Assembly: GCA_015057325.1 (NCBI GenBank)
Contig: SVEQ01000001.1
Span: 1 to 64,000, forward strand
Length of the DNA: 64,000 bases
Origin: Lachnospiraceae bacterium
Lineage (GTDB): Bacteria > Bacillota > Clostridia > Lachnospirales > Lachnospiraceae
Reading direction: 5' to 3'
Part shown: positions 8,345-16,055 of the stretch, piece after piece
How positions within the stretch are numbered: position 1 is the stretch's first letter
Layout of the letters: each line of letters opens with the position of its first letter
Translations under genes and position numbers: made by a program
Notes under the pieces: generated by a model
The model's input: the letters and a program-made list of their open reading frames with translations, nothing else
Databases searched by the model: none
Told to the model about the DNA's origin: nothing

Positions 8345-8575
8345 ATGAAAATGCTGGCTTTAATAACGCAGCTTGCTATATCAATGCTGACGGCGATATT
8401 TATAAGTGGTGTGATTGGTTATTTTATCGATTATTTCTTTGGAACAAATTTGTTTATCTTCTTTTTGATACTCGGCGTGGCAGGTGGGTATAAGACCTGT
8501 TATAATGTTATATGCAAGTTTCTTGGAAGAAAAAGCCTTTTTGAAAGTACTTACAGGAAAGATGATAAGAAATAA
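8345..8575 (+). CDS. AtpZ/AtpI-like small membrane protein
   Basis: A 76-aa protein with two hydrophobic hairpin segments (about residues 5-27 and 34-53) and a basic tail. The pattern GYFIDYFFGTN followed by a glycine-rich second helix (LGVAGGYKTCYN) matches the AtpZ/AtpI family, found next to F0F1 ATP synthase operons and linked to Mg2+ or assembly roles. No ATP synthase genes follow here; a strong terminator ends the unit. Either the atp operon lies elsewhere or this is a distant paralogue. SD GGAAAGGAA precedes the ATG. Confidence 0.65.
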   Translation: MKMLALITQLAISMLTAIFISGVIGYFIDYFFGTNLFIFFLILGVAGGYKTCYNVICKFLGRKSLFESTYRKDDKK

Positions 8576-8589
8576 TTAACCGGACAAAA

Positions 8590-8606
8590 TGTTACAAAAA
8601 TGTTAC
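8590..8606. promoter_or_regulatory. TGTTACA direct-repeat pair
   Basis: TGTTACA at 8590 and again at 8601, an 11-bp period, overlapping the upstream edge of the rpiB-unit terminator. The same motif recurs at the same spacing at 8717-8744. The pattern resembles OmpR/PhoP-type binding sites. Confidence 0.35.
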
Positions 8607-8645
8607 AGGTTCGACGCAAAAAAGCGTCGTAACCTGTATTTTTTA
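8604..8645 (+). terminator. Strong intrinsic terminator
   Basis: ACAGGTTCGACGC pairs with GCGTCGTAACCTGT (one bulged base) around an A6 loop and is followed by a T-run. It ends the rpiB/AtpZ-like transcript. Confidence 0.9.
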
Positions 8646-8687
8646 TGCGTAAAATGAGGGAGTGGTTGACATAAAAATAAAAAGGGG

Positions 8688-8715
8688 TTGACATAATCGA
8701 AAAGTCGTGTATAAT
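8688..8715 (+). promoter_or_regulatory. Near-consensus sigma-A promoter for the SleB-like gene
   Basis: Perfect TTGACA (8688-8693), a 16-base spacer and perfect TATAAT (8710-8715). A second TTGACA lies 22 bases upstream inside a direct repeat of GGTTGACATAA. Confidence 0.85.
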
Positions 8716-8716
8716 A

Positions 8717-8744
8717 TGTTACATAAATGTTACGAAAATGTTTC
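8717..8744. promoter_or_regulatory. Three TGTTAC-type repeats at 11-bp spacing at the start site
   Basis: TGTTAC at 8717 and 8728 and TGTTTC at 8739, starting two bases after the -10 box. Occupancy here would cover the transcription start and block the near-consensus promoter. The regular helical spacing suggests an operator for a direct-repeat-binding regulator such as an OmpR/PhoP-type protein. Confidence 0.5.
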
Positions 8745-8797
8745 AAACCCACAAAAAATGAAAACAATTTTGTAACATTAAAAAGAAAAGGAGTAGT

Positions 8798-9487
8798 GTG
8801 ATAGTAATGAAAAGAATAGTAACCGTAATTGCGGCGTGTATGATGTTGTCATTCATGATATGTTTCTCGACACATGCAGCAACCAAAGCTACTACAAAAG
8901 AGAATGTAACTATTAACCACCACAATAAAACTAAAAAGGCTACAAAAAAGAAAAGCAGATTAACCGCACAAAAAAGCAAATTGACGTTGCAAACAGTTGC
9001 TTCAACAGAAATGTCAGCACAGTCAGTCAAAAAAGAAGTGGCAACAGCCAAAAAAATTATTAAAAAAGAAGAAGATAAAAAAATAAAATACAGCAAAGAA
9101 GAACTTCGTTATATGACTTGTATTATATATTGCGAGGCAAGAGGCGAAAGTTATGCGGGACAGAAAGCTGTCGGAATCGTCGTGATGAACAGGAAAAAGG
9201 ACAAAGATTTTCCGAACACAATAAAAGAAGTTATATACCAGAGAGGACAGTTTTCACCGGCAAGAAACGGAGCGCTAAGCAGGGCGCTTGAGAAGTATGA
9301 CAAATACGCAAAAAAAGATAAGTTTAAAGGAGAAATGCCAAGTTGTCTTAAGGCAGCGAAAGAGGTGCTTGAGGGCTCCACAACCGTAAGAAAAGATGGT
9401 AAGGAAAAAGATCTTAGAAATTTCCTGTATTTTTCAAGATATCTCTCTCATGCAAAATTTACTTTAGGAAATCACCAATTCAAATAG
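8798..9487 (+). CDS. Secreted SleB-like cell wall hydrolase
   Basis: Cleaves peptidoglycan outside the membrane, by analogy with SleB lytic enzymes (Hydrolase_2 family). A signal peptide (about residues 4-28) is followed by a Thr/Lys-rich linker to about residue 90. The catalytic domain then has YCEARGESYAGQKAVG, with the family's catalytic glutamate, plus VVMNR and QFSPARNG. The chosen GTG is 4 bases after AAAGGAG, and an in-frame ATG lies at 8807. The gene has its own near-consensus promoter and operator-like repeats. SleB is a spore-germination enzyme, but this subgroup also occurs as vegetative hydrolases, so the role is open. Confidence 0.85.
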   Translation: MIVMKRIVTVIAACMMLSFMICFSTHAATKATTKENVTINHHNKTKKATKKKSRLTAQKSKLTLQTVASTEMSAQSVKKEVATAKKIIKKEEDKKIKYSKEELRYMTCIIYCEARGESYAGQKAVGIVVMNRKKDKDFPNTIKEVIYQRGQFSPARNGALSRALEKYDKYAKKDKFKGEMPSCLKAAKEVLEGSTTVRKDGKEKDLRNFLYFSRYLSHAKFTLGNHQFK

Positions 9488-9510
9488 AGAAAAACAGTGT
9501 GTGTTATGGG

Positions 9511-9545
9511 AAGTCCGGTCATTTTTTTGACCGGACTTTTCATAT
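9511..9545 (+). terminator. Intrinsic terminator after the SleB-like gene
   Basis: AAGTCCGGTCA pairs with TGACCGGACTT around a T-rich loop, followed by TTTTCATAT. Confidence 0.85.
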
Positions 9546-9604
9546 ATATAATAAGGAAGAAATTTTTTGGTAATGAGATTACAAAAAAGGAATTGGGGAG
9601 AGAT

Positions 9605-10027
9605 ATGCGAGCAAGGAGACATAGATTAATACTTATAACGATGACAGCAGTATTTATATTAGCCACACTTTCCGGTTGCGGGATTGATAAAAACAGCCAA
9701 AAGAAGATAACGGACCTAGATTATACAGTATGTGATGAGAGAGGACTTCCGCATGAACTGATGGATATTATAAATGATAAGAAAAAAGAACCGTGTAAGT
9801 TCACGTATAGAACAAATGATTATCTCTATATTATTGTAGGTTATGGTGCTCAAGACCGTAAGGATTTAAACGTTGTAGTTTCCTCACTCTATATGACTGA
9901 AAATGCAATATATATCGAGACAGATTTGACAACGGTTGATAATGATGGTCTAGAGAAAGGATTGGTCAGTTATCCGTGGATTGCGGTTAAGGTTAAAAAT
10001 TGTGATTTGCAAGTTAATTTTAAGTAA
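9605..10027 (+). CDS. Small lipoprotein of unknown function
   Basis: A 140-aa protein with a basic N-terminus (MRARRHR), a hydrophobic stretch and the lipobox LSGC near residue 21, so it is probably exported and lipidated. The mature part has no motif I recognise; it is mixed charged and beta-rich, with IIVGYGAQDRKD in the middle. The ATG at 9605 is used because GGGGAG lies five bases upstream. A longer frame from 9497 would read through the previous gene's terminator and hide the signal sequence. No clear promoter was seen. Confidence 0.75.
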   Translation: MRARRHRLILITMTAVFILATLSGCGIDKNSQKKITDLDYTVCDERGLPHELMDIINDKKKEPCKFTYRTNDYLYIIVGYGAQDRKDLNVVVSSLYMTENAIYIETDLTTVDNDGLEKGLVSYPWIAVKVKNCDLQVNFK

Positions 10028-10045
10028 AATAATAACTTTTGAAAG

Positions 10046-10074
10046 TTGATTTTGACTATCTATAGGTTTATAAT
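10046..10074 (+). promoter_or_regulatory. Predicted sigma-A promoter for the first Ig-like protein
   Basis: TTGATT (10046-10051), a 17-base spacer and TATAAT (10069-10074), 88 bases before the ATG. Confidence 0.65.
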
Positions 10075-10161
10075 CGCGAATGGTAAGAAGTTGTTTTCAT
10101 TCTTAATGATAAGAAATACTATAAGGTTAAGAGTGATCAATAAAAAAAGGAGAATTATGAA

Positions 10162-12513
10162 ATGAAGGGTATCAAGAAAATTACTGCTGTAGCATTGGCT
10201 ACGGTAATGCTTGCTTCTGTTGTACCTTCGGTTCCTGCTGCAGCAAAGGCAGATGTTAAGGTATCGAAAGTTCAGGTTTTCAGTGCGGCTACAGGAAGCA
10301 AAAAGAAGGTTGTTGTTGCAGTTGGAAAAACAGCAAAACTAAAAACTGTAATTACGGTTACACCTGCAATAAAGGAAAACAAAAAGGTTAACTACAAGAG
10401 TGCAGACAAGAAAATTGCCAAAGTATCAAGCACAGGCGTAATTACCGGTAAGTCGGTCGGAAAGACGACAATTACGGTATCAGCAGACAAGAATAAGAAT
10501 AAAAAAGCGACCATCAGTGTTGAAGTTAAGAAGGGTCAGGTTAAATCAGTAAAACTTAATGCATCAGAAGGAACACTTAAGGTTGGCGAAACTGTTAAAT
10601 TAAAGGCAATCGTTAGTGCAGACAAAAAGGCAGACAAAACAATAGCCTGGACTTCATCAAATGAGCAAGTAGCAACTGTAAATAACGACGGGTTGGTAAC
10701 AGCAAAAGCTCAAGGGTCAGCAACTGTTAAGGCTGCATCTATTGACGGTTCCAATAAAAATGCTACATATAAAGTTACAGTAGTAGCGGATGAAGAGCCA
10801 AAGACACCGGAGACACCAAAAAAACCGGAACCCCCAAAGACTTCCGAAGAACCAAAGAAGGCGGATATTCCTGTGACAAAGGTCAATCTTGCCGGTGTTA
10901 AAGTTGTTAATGGAAACGAGATTACATTTGCATTGGACAGTGCTTGCAAACTTGAAGCGTCAAATGTTGAAGTTAAGTTGAGAAAATCAGCTAAAGGTTC
11001 ATTTAACAAATCGCTGGATATCGAAAGTCTTACGACAAAAGATGATATTAACTATAGTGTTGCTCTCACATCAGATAGTCGTATAAATGCAGGTGAGTTT
11101 ATTCAGGTAAATGTTTCTTCACTTACGAGTGATGTGAAGAAAATGGAAGCTCAGTATGAGGAGACTACTGTTGATTATGCTGTAAAGGAGTATTATAGTT
11201 GGAAATTAAATAGTAATAATAATTACAACTTCGATTTTGAAGATGGTGTGGGCTATATCACATATGAAGTGACCGATTTGCCGGAAGGTGTAACCTCAAC
11301 AGCAAAAAACAACAAACTAATAGTTAAGGGTACTCCTACAAAAGCCGGATTGGCTGTTGCTACAATAAAGGCAACAGATGAGATTGGCAATACACTTACA
11401 TATACTGTTAACTTTATGGTGTACACATCTGATAGTCTCATAGCTGCAAATTGCGAATGCACTACTGTTTCCGGAAAAGAGGATTATTTTGATTTAGATG
11501 ATGCGGTAGCCGGAGGAAATGGCTGGTACTATTATCAGATAGTTGAAGATGAACAACATACAGAAGCCTATTTCGAGGGCGATGATGACGATATACAAAT
11601 AGGGGAAAAGACTTATTATGCATCATCAAGATTATATGCAACAATAGACACTTCCGGTGATTATGTTATTAAGCTCAAAGCCTATGATTGGGATGATGTA
11701 CATAACTACGATGATGGATTGATTGAAGAATCAGAAATAAAATCATGTGAATTCACTTTAACAATTCATGTAAAAGAGTTAATAACAATATCGGGAAAAG
11801 TTATGGATGCTGTTGGTAATGCAATTCCGGATGTTAAGGTTACTTTTACAAACAAAGATAATTCATCGAAATATGGTTCATCGGATTATACTTACTCAGA
11901 TGACAACGGAACATATTCGATAAAAGTTTTTCCGGGCACATATGATATAAATGCCGACAATATATCTTCTGGACAGAAAAAGGAAGAGAAGAAAGCAGAG
12001 AAGAAGGAAGCAAAAAAGACAGAAAAGAAGCCGGAGAAGCCGGAGAAGCCAGAGAAGCCGGAGAAGAAGGAAGAAAAGCCTTCAGGTAACTCGTCTAAAA
12101 AGATTGATTCGGAGTATGCACAAACAACAAAATATTTGTATGATCAGACATTTACACAGACAACATCCAATTTTGATATTGTGTTGAATATTTATCCGAT
12201 AACCCTTGAGGCAGAGGACGAGAATATTATTGATTATATTCTTTATAATGACAGTGAATGGAATATTGATGATGAATTAGCCGGATATGGAAATTGTATT
12301 TATTTAAAGCCGGGCAAATATTATCTTAAGTCAAAAGAAACCAAAACTGAAATTGAAAGTGAAGAAACAACTGACGGAAATAAGTATTACAAAGTAGAAT
12401 ATAAGTATACTGTATCAGTTGATGTTCCAAACGCTTCAGGAACGGCAACAGTAAAAAAAGAAGCTGTTAAGAAAACAGAGATTAGCGAAGAAGAGTTTGG
12501 TAATTATGAATAA
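10162..12513 (+). CDS. Secreted multi-domain Ig-like surface protein, paralogue 1
   Basis: A 783-aa exported protein. After a signal peptide (residues 1-29) come two BIG2-like bacterial Ig domains (about 33-120 and 125-207), each with the SST/SSN...V...G.VTAK...G.ATV pattern. Then follow a Pro/Lys/Glu linker, a unique beta domain and a putative Ig-like domain ending in IVKGTPTKAG...TDEIGN. A carboxypeptidase-regulatory-like domain has ISGKVMDAVGNAIPDVKV. A Lys/Glu/Pro stretch (about 604-650) precedes the end. No LPXTG or choline-binding repeat is present, so the mode of wall attachment is unclear. It is a tandem paralogue of the next gene and probably acts in adhesion or matrix. Confidence 0.85.
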   Translation: MKGIKKITAVALATVMLASVVPSVPAAAKADVKVSKVQVFSAATGSKKKVVVAVGKTAKLKTVITVTPAIKENKKVNYKSADKKIAKVSSTGVITGKSVGKTTITVSADKNKNKKATISVEVKKGQVKSVKLNASEGTLKVGETVKLKAIVSADKKADKTIAWTSSNEQVATVNNDGLVTAKAQGSATVKAASIDGSNKNATYKVTVVADEEPKTPETPKKPEPPKTSEEPKKADIPVTKVNLAGVKVVNGNEITFALDSACKLEASNVEVKLRKSAKGSFNKSLDIESLTTKDDINYSVALTSDSRINAGEFIQVNVSSLTSDVKKMEAQYEETTVDYAVKEYYSWKLNSNNNYNFDFEDGVGYITYEVTDLPEGVTSTAKNNKLIVKGTPTKAGLAVATIKATDEIGNTLTYTVNFMVYTSDSLIAANCECTTVSGKEDYFDLDDAVAGGNGWYYYQIVEDEQHTEAYFEGDDDDIQIGEKTYYASSRLYATIDTSGDYVIKLKAYDWDDVHNYDDGLIEESEIKSCEFTLTIHVKELITISGKVMDAVGNAIPDVKVTFTNKDNSSKYGSSDYTYSDDNGTYSIKVFPGTYDINADNISSGQKKEEKKAEKKEAKKTEKKPEKPEKPEKPEKKEEKPSGNSSKKIDSEYAQTTKYLYDQTFTQTTSNFDIVLNIYPITLEAEDENIIDYILYNDSEWNIDDELAGYGNCIYLKPGKYYLKSKETKTEIESEETTDGNKYYKVEYKYTVSVDVPNASGTATVKKEAVKKTEISEEEFGNYE
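12028..12066 (+). repeat. In-frame KPE repeat
   Basis: Four nine-base units encode Pro-Glu-Lys in a Lys/Glu-rich region of paralogue 1. Paralogue 2 lacks this stretch, so it is a recent insertion or an expanding microsatellite within one copy. Confidence 0.7.
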
Positions 12514-12536
12514 ACGATTTTGTTTGTAATTAGTGG

Positions 12537-12565
12537 TTGATTTTTTAAGTTAAACATGGTAAAAT
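12537..12565 (+). promoter_or_regulatory. Predicted sigma-A promoter for the second Ig-like protein
   Basis: TTGATT (12537-12542), a 17-base spacer and TAAAAT (12560-12565) with TGG before the -10. It lies between the paralogues, so the second gene can be transcribed alone. It also rules out a start codon at 12556. Confidence 0.65.
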
Positions 12566-12594
12566 TGCACAAAAATAAAAAGGAGGATTATGAT

Positions 12595-14943
12595 ATGAAG
12601 AGTATCAAGAAAATGGTAGCTGTAGCATTATCTATGGCTATGATTGTAACAATTACACCTTCAATTCCTGCGAAAGCAGCTAAGGCTAAGATTTCGAAGG
12701 TTGTTGTTACTGACAGTTTAACAGGAAGCAAAAAGCAAGTTGTTGTTGCAAAGGGACAAAAAGTTCAACTAACTACAGTAGTAACTGCTAAGCCAAGCAA
12801 CAAAAAGACAACAAAAGTAAAATATTCTGTCAAGAATAAGAAGATTGCTACTGTTAGTTCATCGGGACTTGTAAAAGGTAGGAAAGAGGGTAAGACAGTT
12901 GTTACTGTTACATCCAAAGTAAACACAAAGAAAAAAGCAACTATCAAAGTTGTTGTTAAGAAGGATGCCGTAACAGGTATTACTCTTAACCAGACAACAG
13001 GAACACTTAACGTTGGTGACACTGTTCAGTTACAGGCTAACGTTACAGCAGGCAAGAAAGCAGATAAGACTGTTGTATGGTCTTCATCAAATGTAAATGT
13101 TTTATCTGTAAGCAAATCCGGTTTGGTTACAGCAGTAGCACCTGGTTCAGCAACAGTTACTGTATCATCAGTTGACGGTTCAAAGAAGTCTGCAACTTAT
13201 ACTGCTACAGTATTGACACCGGTTAATATGGCTTCATTATCTATTCAGAATGCTCAGGGACTTACTTTTGCATTAGACAATGCATGCGCACTTGATGCAT
13301 CAAAGGTTGAGGTTAAGGTTAAGAGTACTGCTAACGGTACTTATACCAAGAAGCTTGCAATCGATACATTGACAACAGCTGATAATATTAATTACAACCT
13401 TGTAGTTAATTCACAAAACCGTATCAATGCCGGTGATTTTGTTCAGGTTTCGGTACCTTCACTTACAGGTGCTGTTAAGTCTTTGGAGGCTCAGTATGTA
13501 GAGCCTGCATACAACATTGCTTATGATAAAGTATCATTCTGGAAACTTGGAGTAAGTACTTCAAAAAGCTTTTATACTGAAGAATATAGTAAAGGATATA
13601 CTACTCTCGAGATGACCGGCTTGCCGGAAGGTTTGAAAGCAGTAGAAAAGACTGAATCAACACCTTATGGCAGAATGTCATATATGCTTGTAAAAGGTAC
13701 TCCTACCAAGACAGGACTTACTGTAGCGACACTTAAGTCAACTGATGAGCTTGGTAACACAGTTACACAAAGCATCAAGTTTGGTGTATATTCAGATGAA
13801 GTTATGGTTGGTGCAATAGAAGATATATATACTCTTGCTTCAACTAATACCGCTATTAATGTTGACCAGGATTTAATGAATAAAGTATATGGAGGAAATT
13901 CACCTTCTGGTTCTGTTAGTAATTACTATTTCCAGATAGTTGATGACGCTAATACAGCAGTTGGCTTTGATTCCGACTTCCAAAAAGCACAGAGATATAA
14001 TTCTGAGGCTCACGAATATGAAGACTTGATATTGAACGGAAAGCCAATTTACCGTAGATATAATAGTTCCGGTTTTTTGCGAGGTTCTATCAAGGCAGCC
14101 GGAGATTATACAGTTAAATTAAGAGCTTATGATTCTACTGATGTTAACCATTACATTGATAATCCGGAACAGTATCCTGCATCAGGAATTAAGTCATGTG
14201 AGTTTACTTTGACAATTCATGTAAAACAGGGTATTACCATTGCCGGTATAGTAAAAGATGCTGTTGGTAATCCGATATCGGACGCTATGGTTATTTTCAC
14301 AAATAAAAATTATGCTGATATGATGTATTGTCCTATGGCGACAAGCACTACAAATGAAAACGGAGCATACTCTTGTGTTATTTTACCGGGAAATTATGAT
14401 ATAGAAGCAACTTATGGAAATAATGGCTATGGATATGGATATAGCTATGGTAAGTATTTAGTTGGTGCTCCTTCTTCTTCATTAGCACTTCCTGCAAAGT
14501 TTGAAAAGGTTGTTATGAGACCTGGTTTCAGCCCTTATGAATCTTCTTGGTCAGAAAGTGCACAGGCAACTAACTATTTATACAATCAGTCACTTACAGC
14601 TACAAGATCAGGATTTGACATTTCGTTGAATCTTTACCAGGTAGCGTTTGTATCAAGTGATGAGTTTGTTAAAGAGGCAATTCCATATATTAACTGGACA
14701 TTTAAAGATGATTATGTTGGATCTGGAAAGGCTGTTTACTTGAAGGCAGGAACATACGAGTTAGATGGAGTGGTTGATGGATCTTATAGCTATGGTTATT
14801 ATTATGATGAGGAAAACGATAAGGCATATAATGTAACATACAAAGCAACCGTTACGATTACTAATGCCGCTACTCAGGTTTCTGTAACAAAGGTTTTGAC
14901 AGAGATTGATGAAAGGGTTTTGAGACCGTATGATGGTGAATAA
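12595..14943 (+). CDS. Secreted multi-domain Ig-like surface protein, paralogue 2
   Basis: A 782-aa exported protein, collinear with the preceding gene: signal peptide, two BIG2-like domains, beta region, an Ig-like segment ending LVKGTPTKTG...TDELGN, and a carboxypeptidase-regulatory-like domain (TIAGIVKDAVGNPISDAMV). It lacks the Pro/Lys linker and the KPE stretch. Instead it has Gly/Tyr-rich patches (around GYGYGYSYGKY) near the C-terminal third. The start at 12595 follows AAGGAGG by eight bases. The pair probably arose by tandem duplication followed by divergence of the C-terminal parts. Function inferred: cell-surface adhesion or structure. Confidence 0.85.
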   Translation: MKSIKKMVAVALSMAMIVTITPSIPAKAAKAKISKVVVTDSLTGSKKQVVVAKGQKVQLTTVVTAKPSNKKTTKVKYSVKNKKIATVSSSGLVKGRKEGKTVVTVTSKVNTKKKATIKVVVKKDAVTGITLNQTTGTLNVGDTVQLQANVTAGKKADKTVVWSSSNVNVLSVSKSGLVTAVAPGSATVTVSSVDGSKKSATYTATVLTPVNMASLSIQNAQGLTFALDNACALDASKVEVKVKSTANGTYTKKLAIDTLTTADNINYNLVVNSQNRINAGDFVQVSVPSLTGAVKSLEAQYVEPAYNIAYDKVSFWKLGVSTSKSFYTEEYSKGYTTLEMTGLPEGLKAVEKTESTPYGRMSYMLVKGTPTKTGLTVATLKSTDELGNTVTQSIKFGVYSDEVMVGAIEDIYTLASTNTAINVDQDLMNKVYGGNSPSGSVSNYYFQIVDDANTAVGFDSDFQKAQRYNSEAHEYEDLILNGKPIYRRYNSSGFLRGSIKAAGDYTVKLRAYDSTDVNHYIDNPEQYPASGIKSCEFTLTIHVKQGITIAGIVKDAVGNPISDAMVIFTNKNYADMMYCPMATSTTNENGAYSCVILPGNYDIEATYGNNGYGYGYSYGKYLVGAPSSSLALPAKFEKVVMRPGFSPYESSWSESAQATNYLYNQSLTATRSGFDISLNLYQVAFVSSDEFVKEAIPYINWTFKDDYVGSGKAVYLKAGTYELDGVVDGSYSYGYYYDEENDKAYNVTYKATVTITNAATQVSVTKVLTEIDERVLRPYDGE

Positions 14944-14979
14944 GAACTATCTTCTAATCTAACCAGACTTTATCTACCA

Positions 14980-15015
14980 ATCCCCGTTCACTTTAAGTGA
15001 GCGGGGATTTTTTGT
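14980..15015 (+). terminator. Intrinsic terminator after paralogue 2
   Basis: ATCCCCGTTCAC pairs with GTGAGCGGGGAT (one G-U pair) and is followed by a T-run. Confidence 0.9.
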
Positions 15016-15027
15016 ACCTATAGCTTC

Positions 15028-15056
15028 TTGACAAACGCATCAAAAAGTTATAAAAG
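15028..15056 (+). promoter_or_regulatory. Predicted promoter for trmB
   Basis: TTGACA at 15028-15033 is followed by TAAAAG at 15051-15056 (17-base spacer), or by TATAAA at 15049-15054 (15-base spacer). The -35 is perfect, the -10 weak. Confidence 0.5.
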
Positions 15057-15088
15057 TTATTAAAGAAAACGAAGAAGAGGTAATGTTG

Positions 15089-15730
15089 ATGCGACTTAGA
15101 AATGTACCGGGCTCAAGAGATGTGATTGCAGAAAGCCCATTTACAGTAAAGGATGAAACTAAGCAAAAGGGAAAATGGAAAGATATATTTGGTAATGACA
15201 ATCCGATTTACATAGAGATTGGTATGGGAAAGGGTCAGTTTATTATGGAGCATGCAAGACGCAATCCCGATATCAATTATGTTGGAATAGAGAAGTATTC
15301 TTCCGTCCTTGTAAGGGCATTGGAAAAGCAGGAGGAGGAACAACTGCCTAATATTAAGTTTATCCGAATGGAGGCAGAGTATATAGCCGATGTGTTTGAT
15401 AAGGACGAGGTTGGCAGAATATACTTAAACTTTTCAGATCCGTGGCCGAAGGACAGGCACGCAAAGAGAAGACTTACATCTGTGCAGTTCCTTGAAAGGT
15501 ATGAAAAGATTCTGCAAAAAGACGGACATGTGATTTTTAAGACTGATAATCGCCCGCTCTTTGATTTTTCACTTGAGCAGGTTGAGGAAGCAGATAATTG
15601 GATATTATTAAATCACACTTTTGACCTCCACAATTCAGAATACGTGGAAGGCAATATAATGACCGAATATGAGACAAAGTTTGTGGCACTTGGTAATCCG
15701 ATTTGTCGTATGGAAATAAAACAAAAATAG
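15089..15730 (+). CDS. trmB: tRNA (guanine-N7-)-methyltransferase
   Basis: Methylates N7 of G46 in the variable loop of tRNAs using S-adenosylmethionine; cytoplasmic. The SAM-binding motif is IEIGMGKGQF, followed by NYVGIEKYSSVL. The TrmB signature NFSDPWPKDRHAKRRL is intact, and FKTDNRPLF and the C-terminal TEYETKF are also typical. The ATG at 15089 lies eight bases after GAAGAGG; an ATG two codons earlier is too close to it. Monocistronic between a promoter and a terminator. Confidence 0.95.
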   Translation: MRLRNVPGSRDVIAESPFTVKDETKQKGKWKDIFGNDNPIYIEIGMGKGQFIMEHARRNPDINYVGIEKYSSVLVRALEKQEEEQLPNIKFIRMEAEYIADVFDKDEVGRIYLNFSDPWPKDRHAKRRLTSVQFLERYEKILQKDGHVIFKTDNRPLFDFSLEQVEEADNWILLNHTFDLHNSEYVEGNIMTEYETKFVALGNPICRMEIKQK

Positions 15731-15743
15731 AATATCTAACAAT

Positions 15744-15793
15744 AAAAACCATTCTGCATATACTAAACAGTAAGAAATGCAGGGTGGTTTTTA
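15744..15793 (+). terminator. Intrinsic terminator after trmB
   Basis: AAAAACCATTCTGCAT pairs with ATGCAGGGTGGTTTTT, with two G-U pairs. The 3' arm ends at the start codon of the small Cys-rich ORF, so the structure could also mask that ORF's ribosome site. Confidence 0.75.
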
Positions 15794-15975
15794 TGAATTT
15801 GGGATTTAAGTTATCACAAGGTTTTTATTACCTTAAGGAAAAGTATCCTTGCTTTGGGAAGATGCTTTGCAGGATATGCGTGGTTGAAAAAGAACTTAAC
15901 TCTTATTCCCAAAGAGAGTGTCTGGGTTATGAAAAATGTTCAAAAAATAAGTGTGGCTTTGGTAAGCGTATTTGA
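15793..15975 (+). CDS. Small Cys-rich protein, hypothetical
   Basis: A 60-aa reading frame with a short hydrophobic or amphipathic N-terminus and six cysteines: one near residue 20, a CRIC pair, then three in ECLGYEKCSKNKC. The spacing could suit a metal site. The only SD-like sequence (AGGGTGG) lies inside the 3' arm of the trmB terminator. Transcripts reaching it would come from terminator read-through, and translation would need the hairpin to open. I do not recognise a family. It may be a real small gene or chance. Confidence 0.35.
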   Translation: MNLGFKLSQGFYYLKEKYPCFGKMLCRICVVEKELNSYSQRECLGYEKCSKNKCGFGKRI

Positions 15976-16004
15976 TTGTATTTATAAGAAAAAAGTGGTA
16001 CAAT
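15976..16004 (+). promoter_or_regulatory. Predicted promoter for hisA
   Basis: TTGTAT (15976-15981), a 17-base spacer and TACAAT (15999-16004), 51 bases before the ATG. Confidence 0.55.
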
Positions 16005-16055
16005 TAAGAGTGCTATTTTCAATAAATACAAAGCATAATAATAAGGATAATAATA

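Noticed and set aside
12028..12066. KPE repeat as a wall-spanning or phase-variable tract
   Set aside because: Only four units in multiples of three bases; length change would not shift the frame, and the tract is too short to span a wall.
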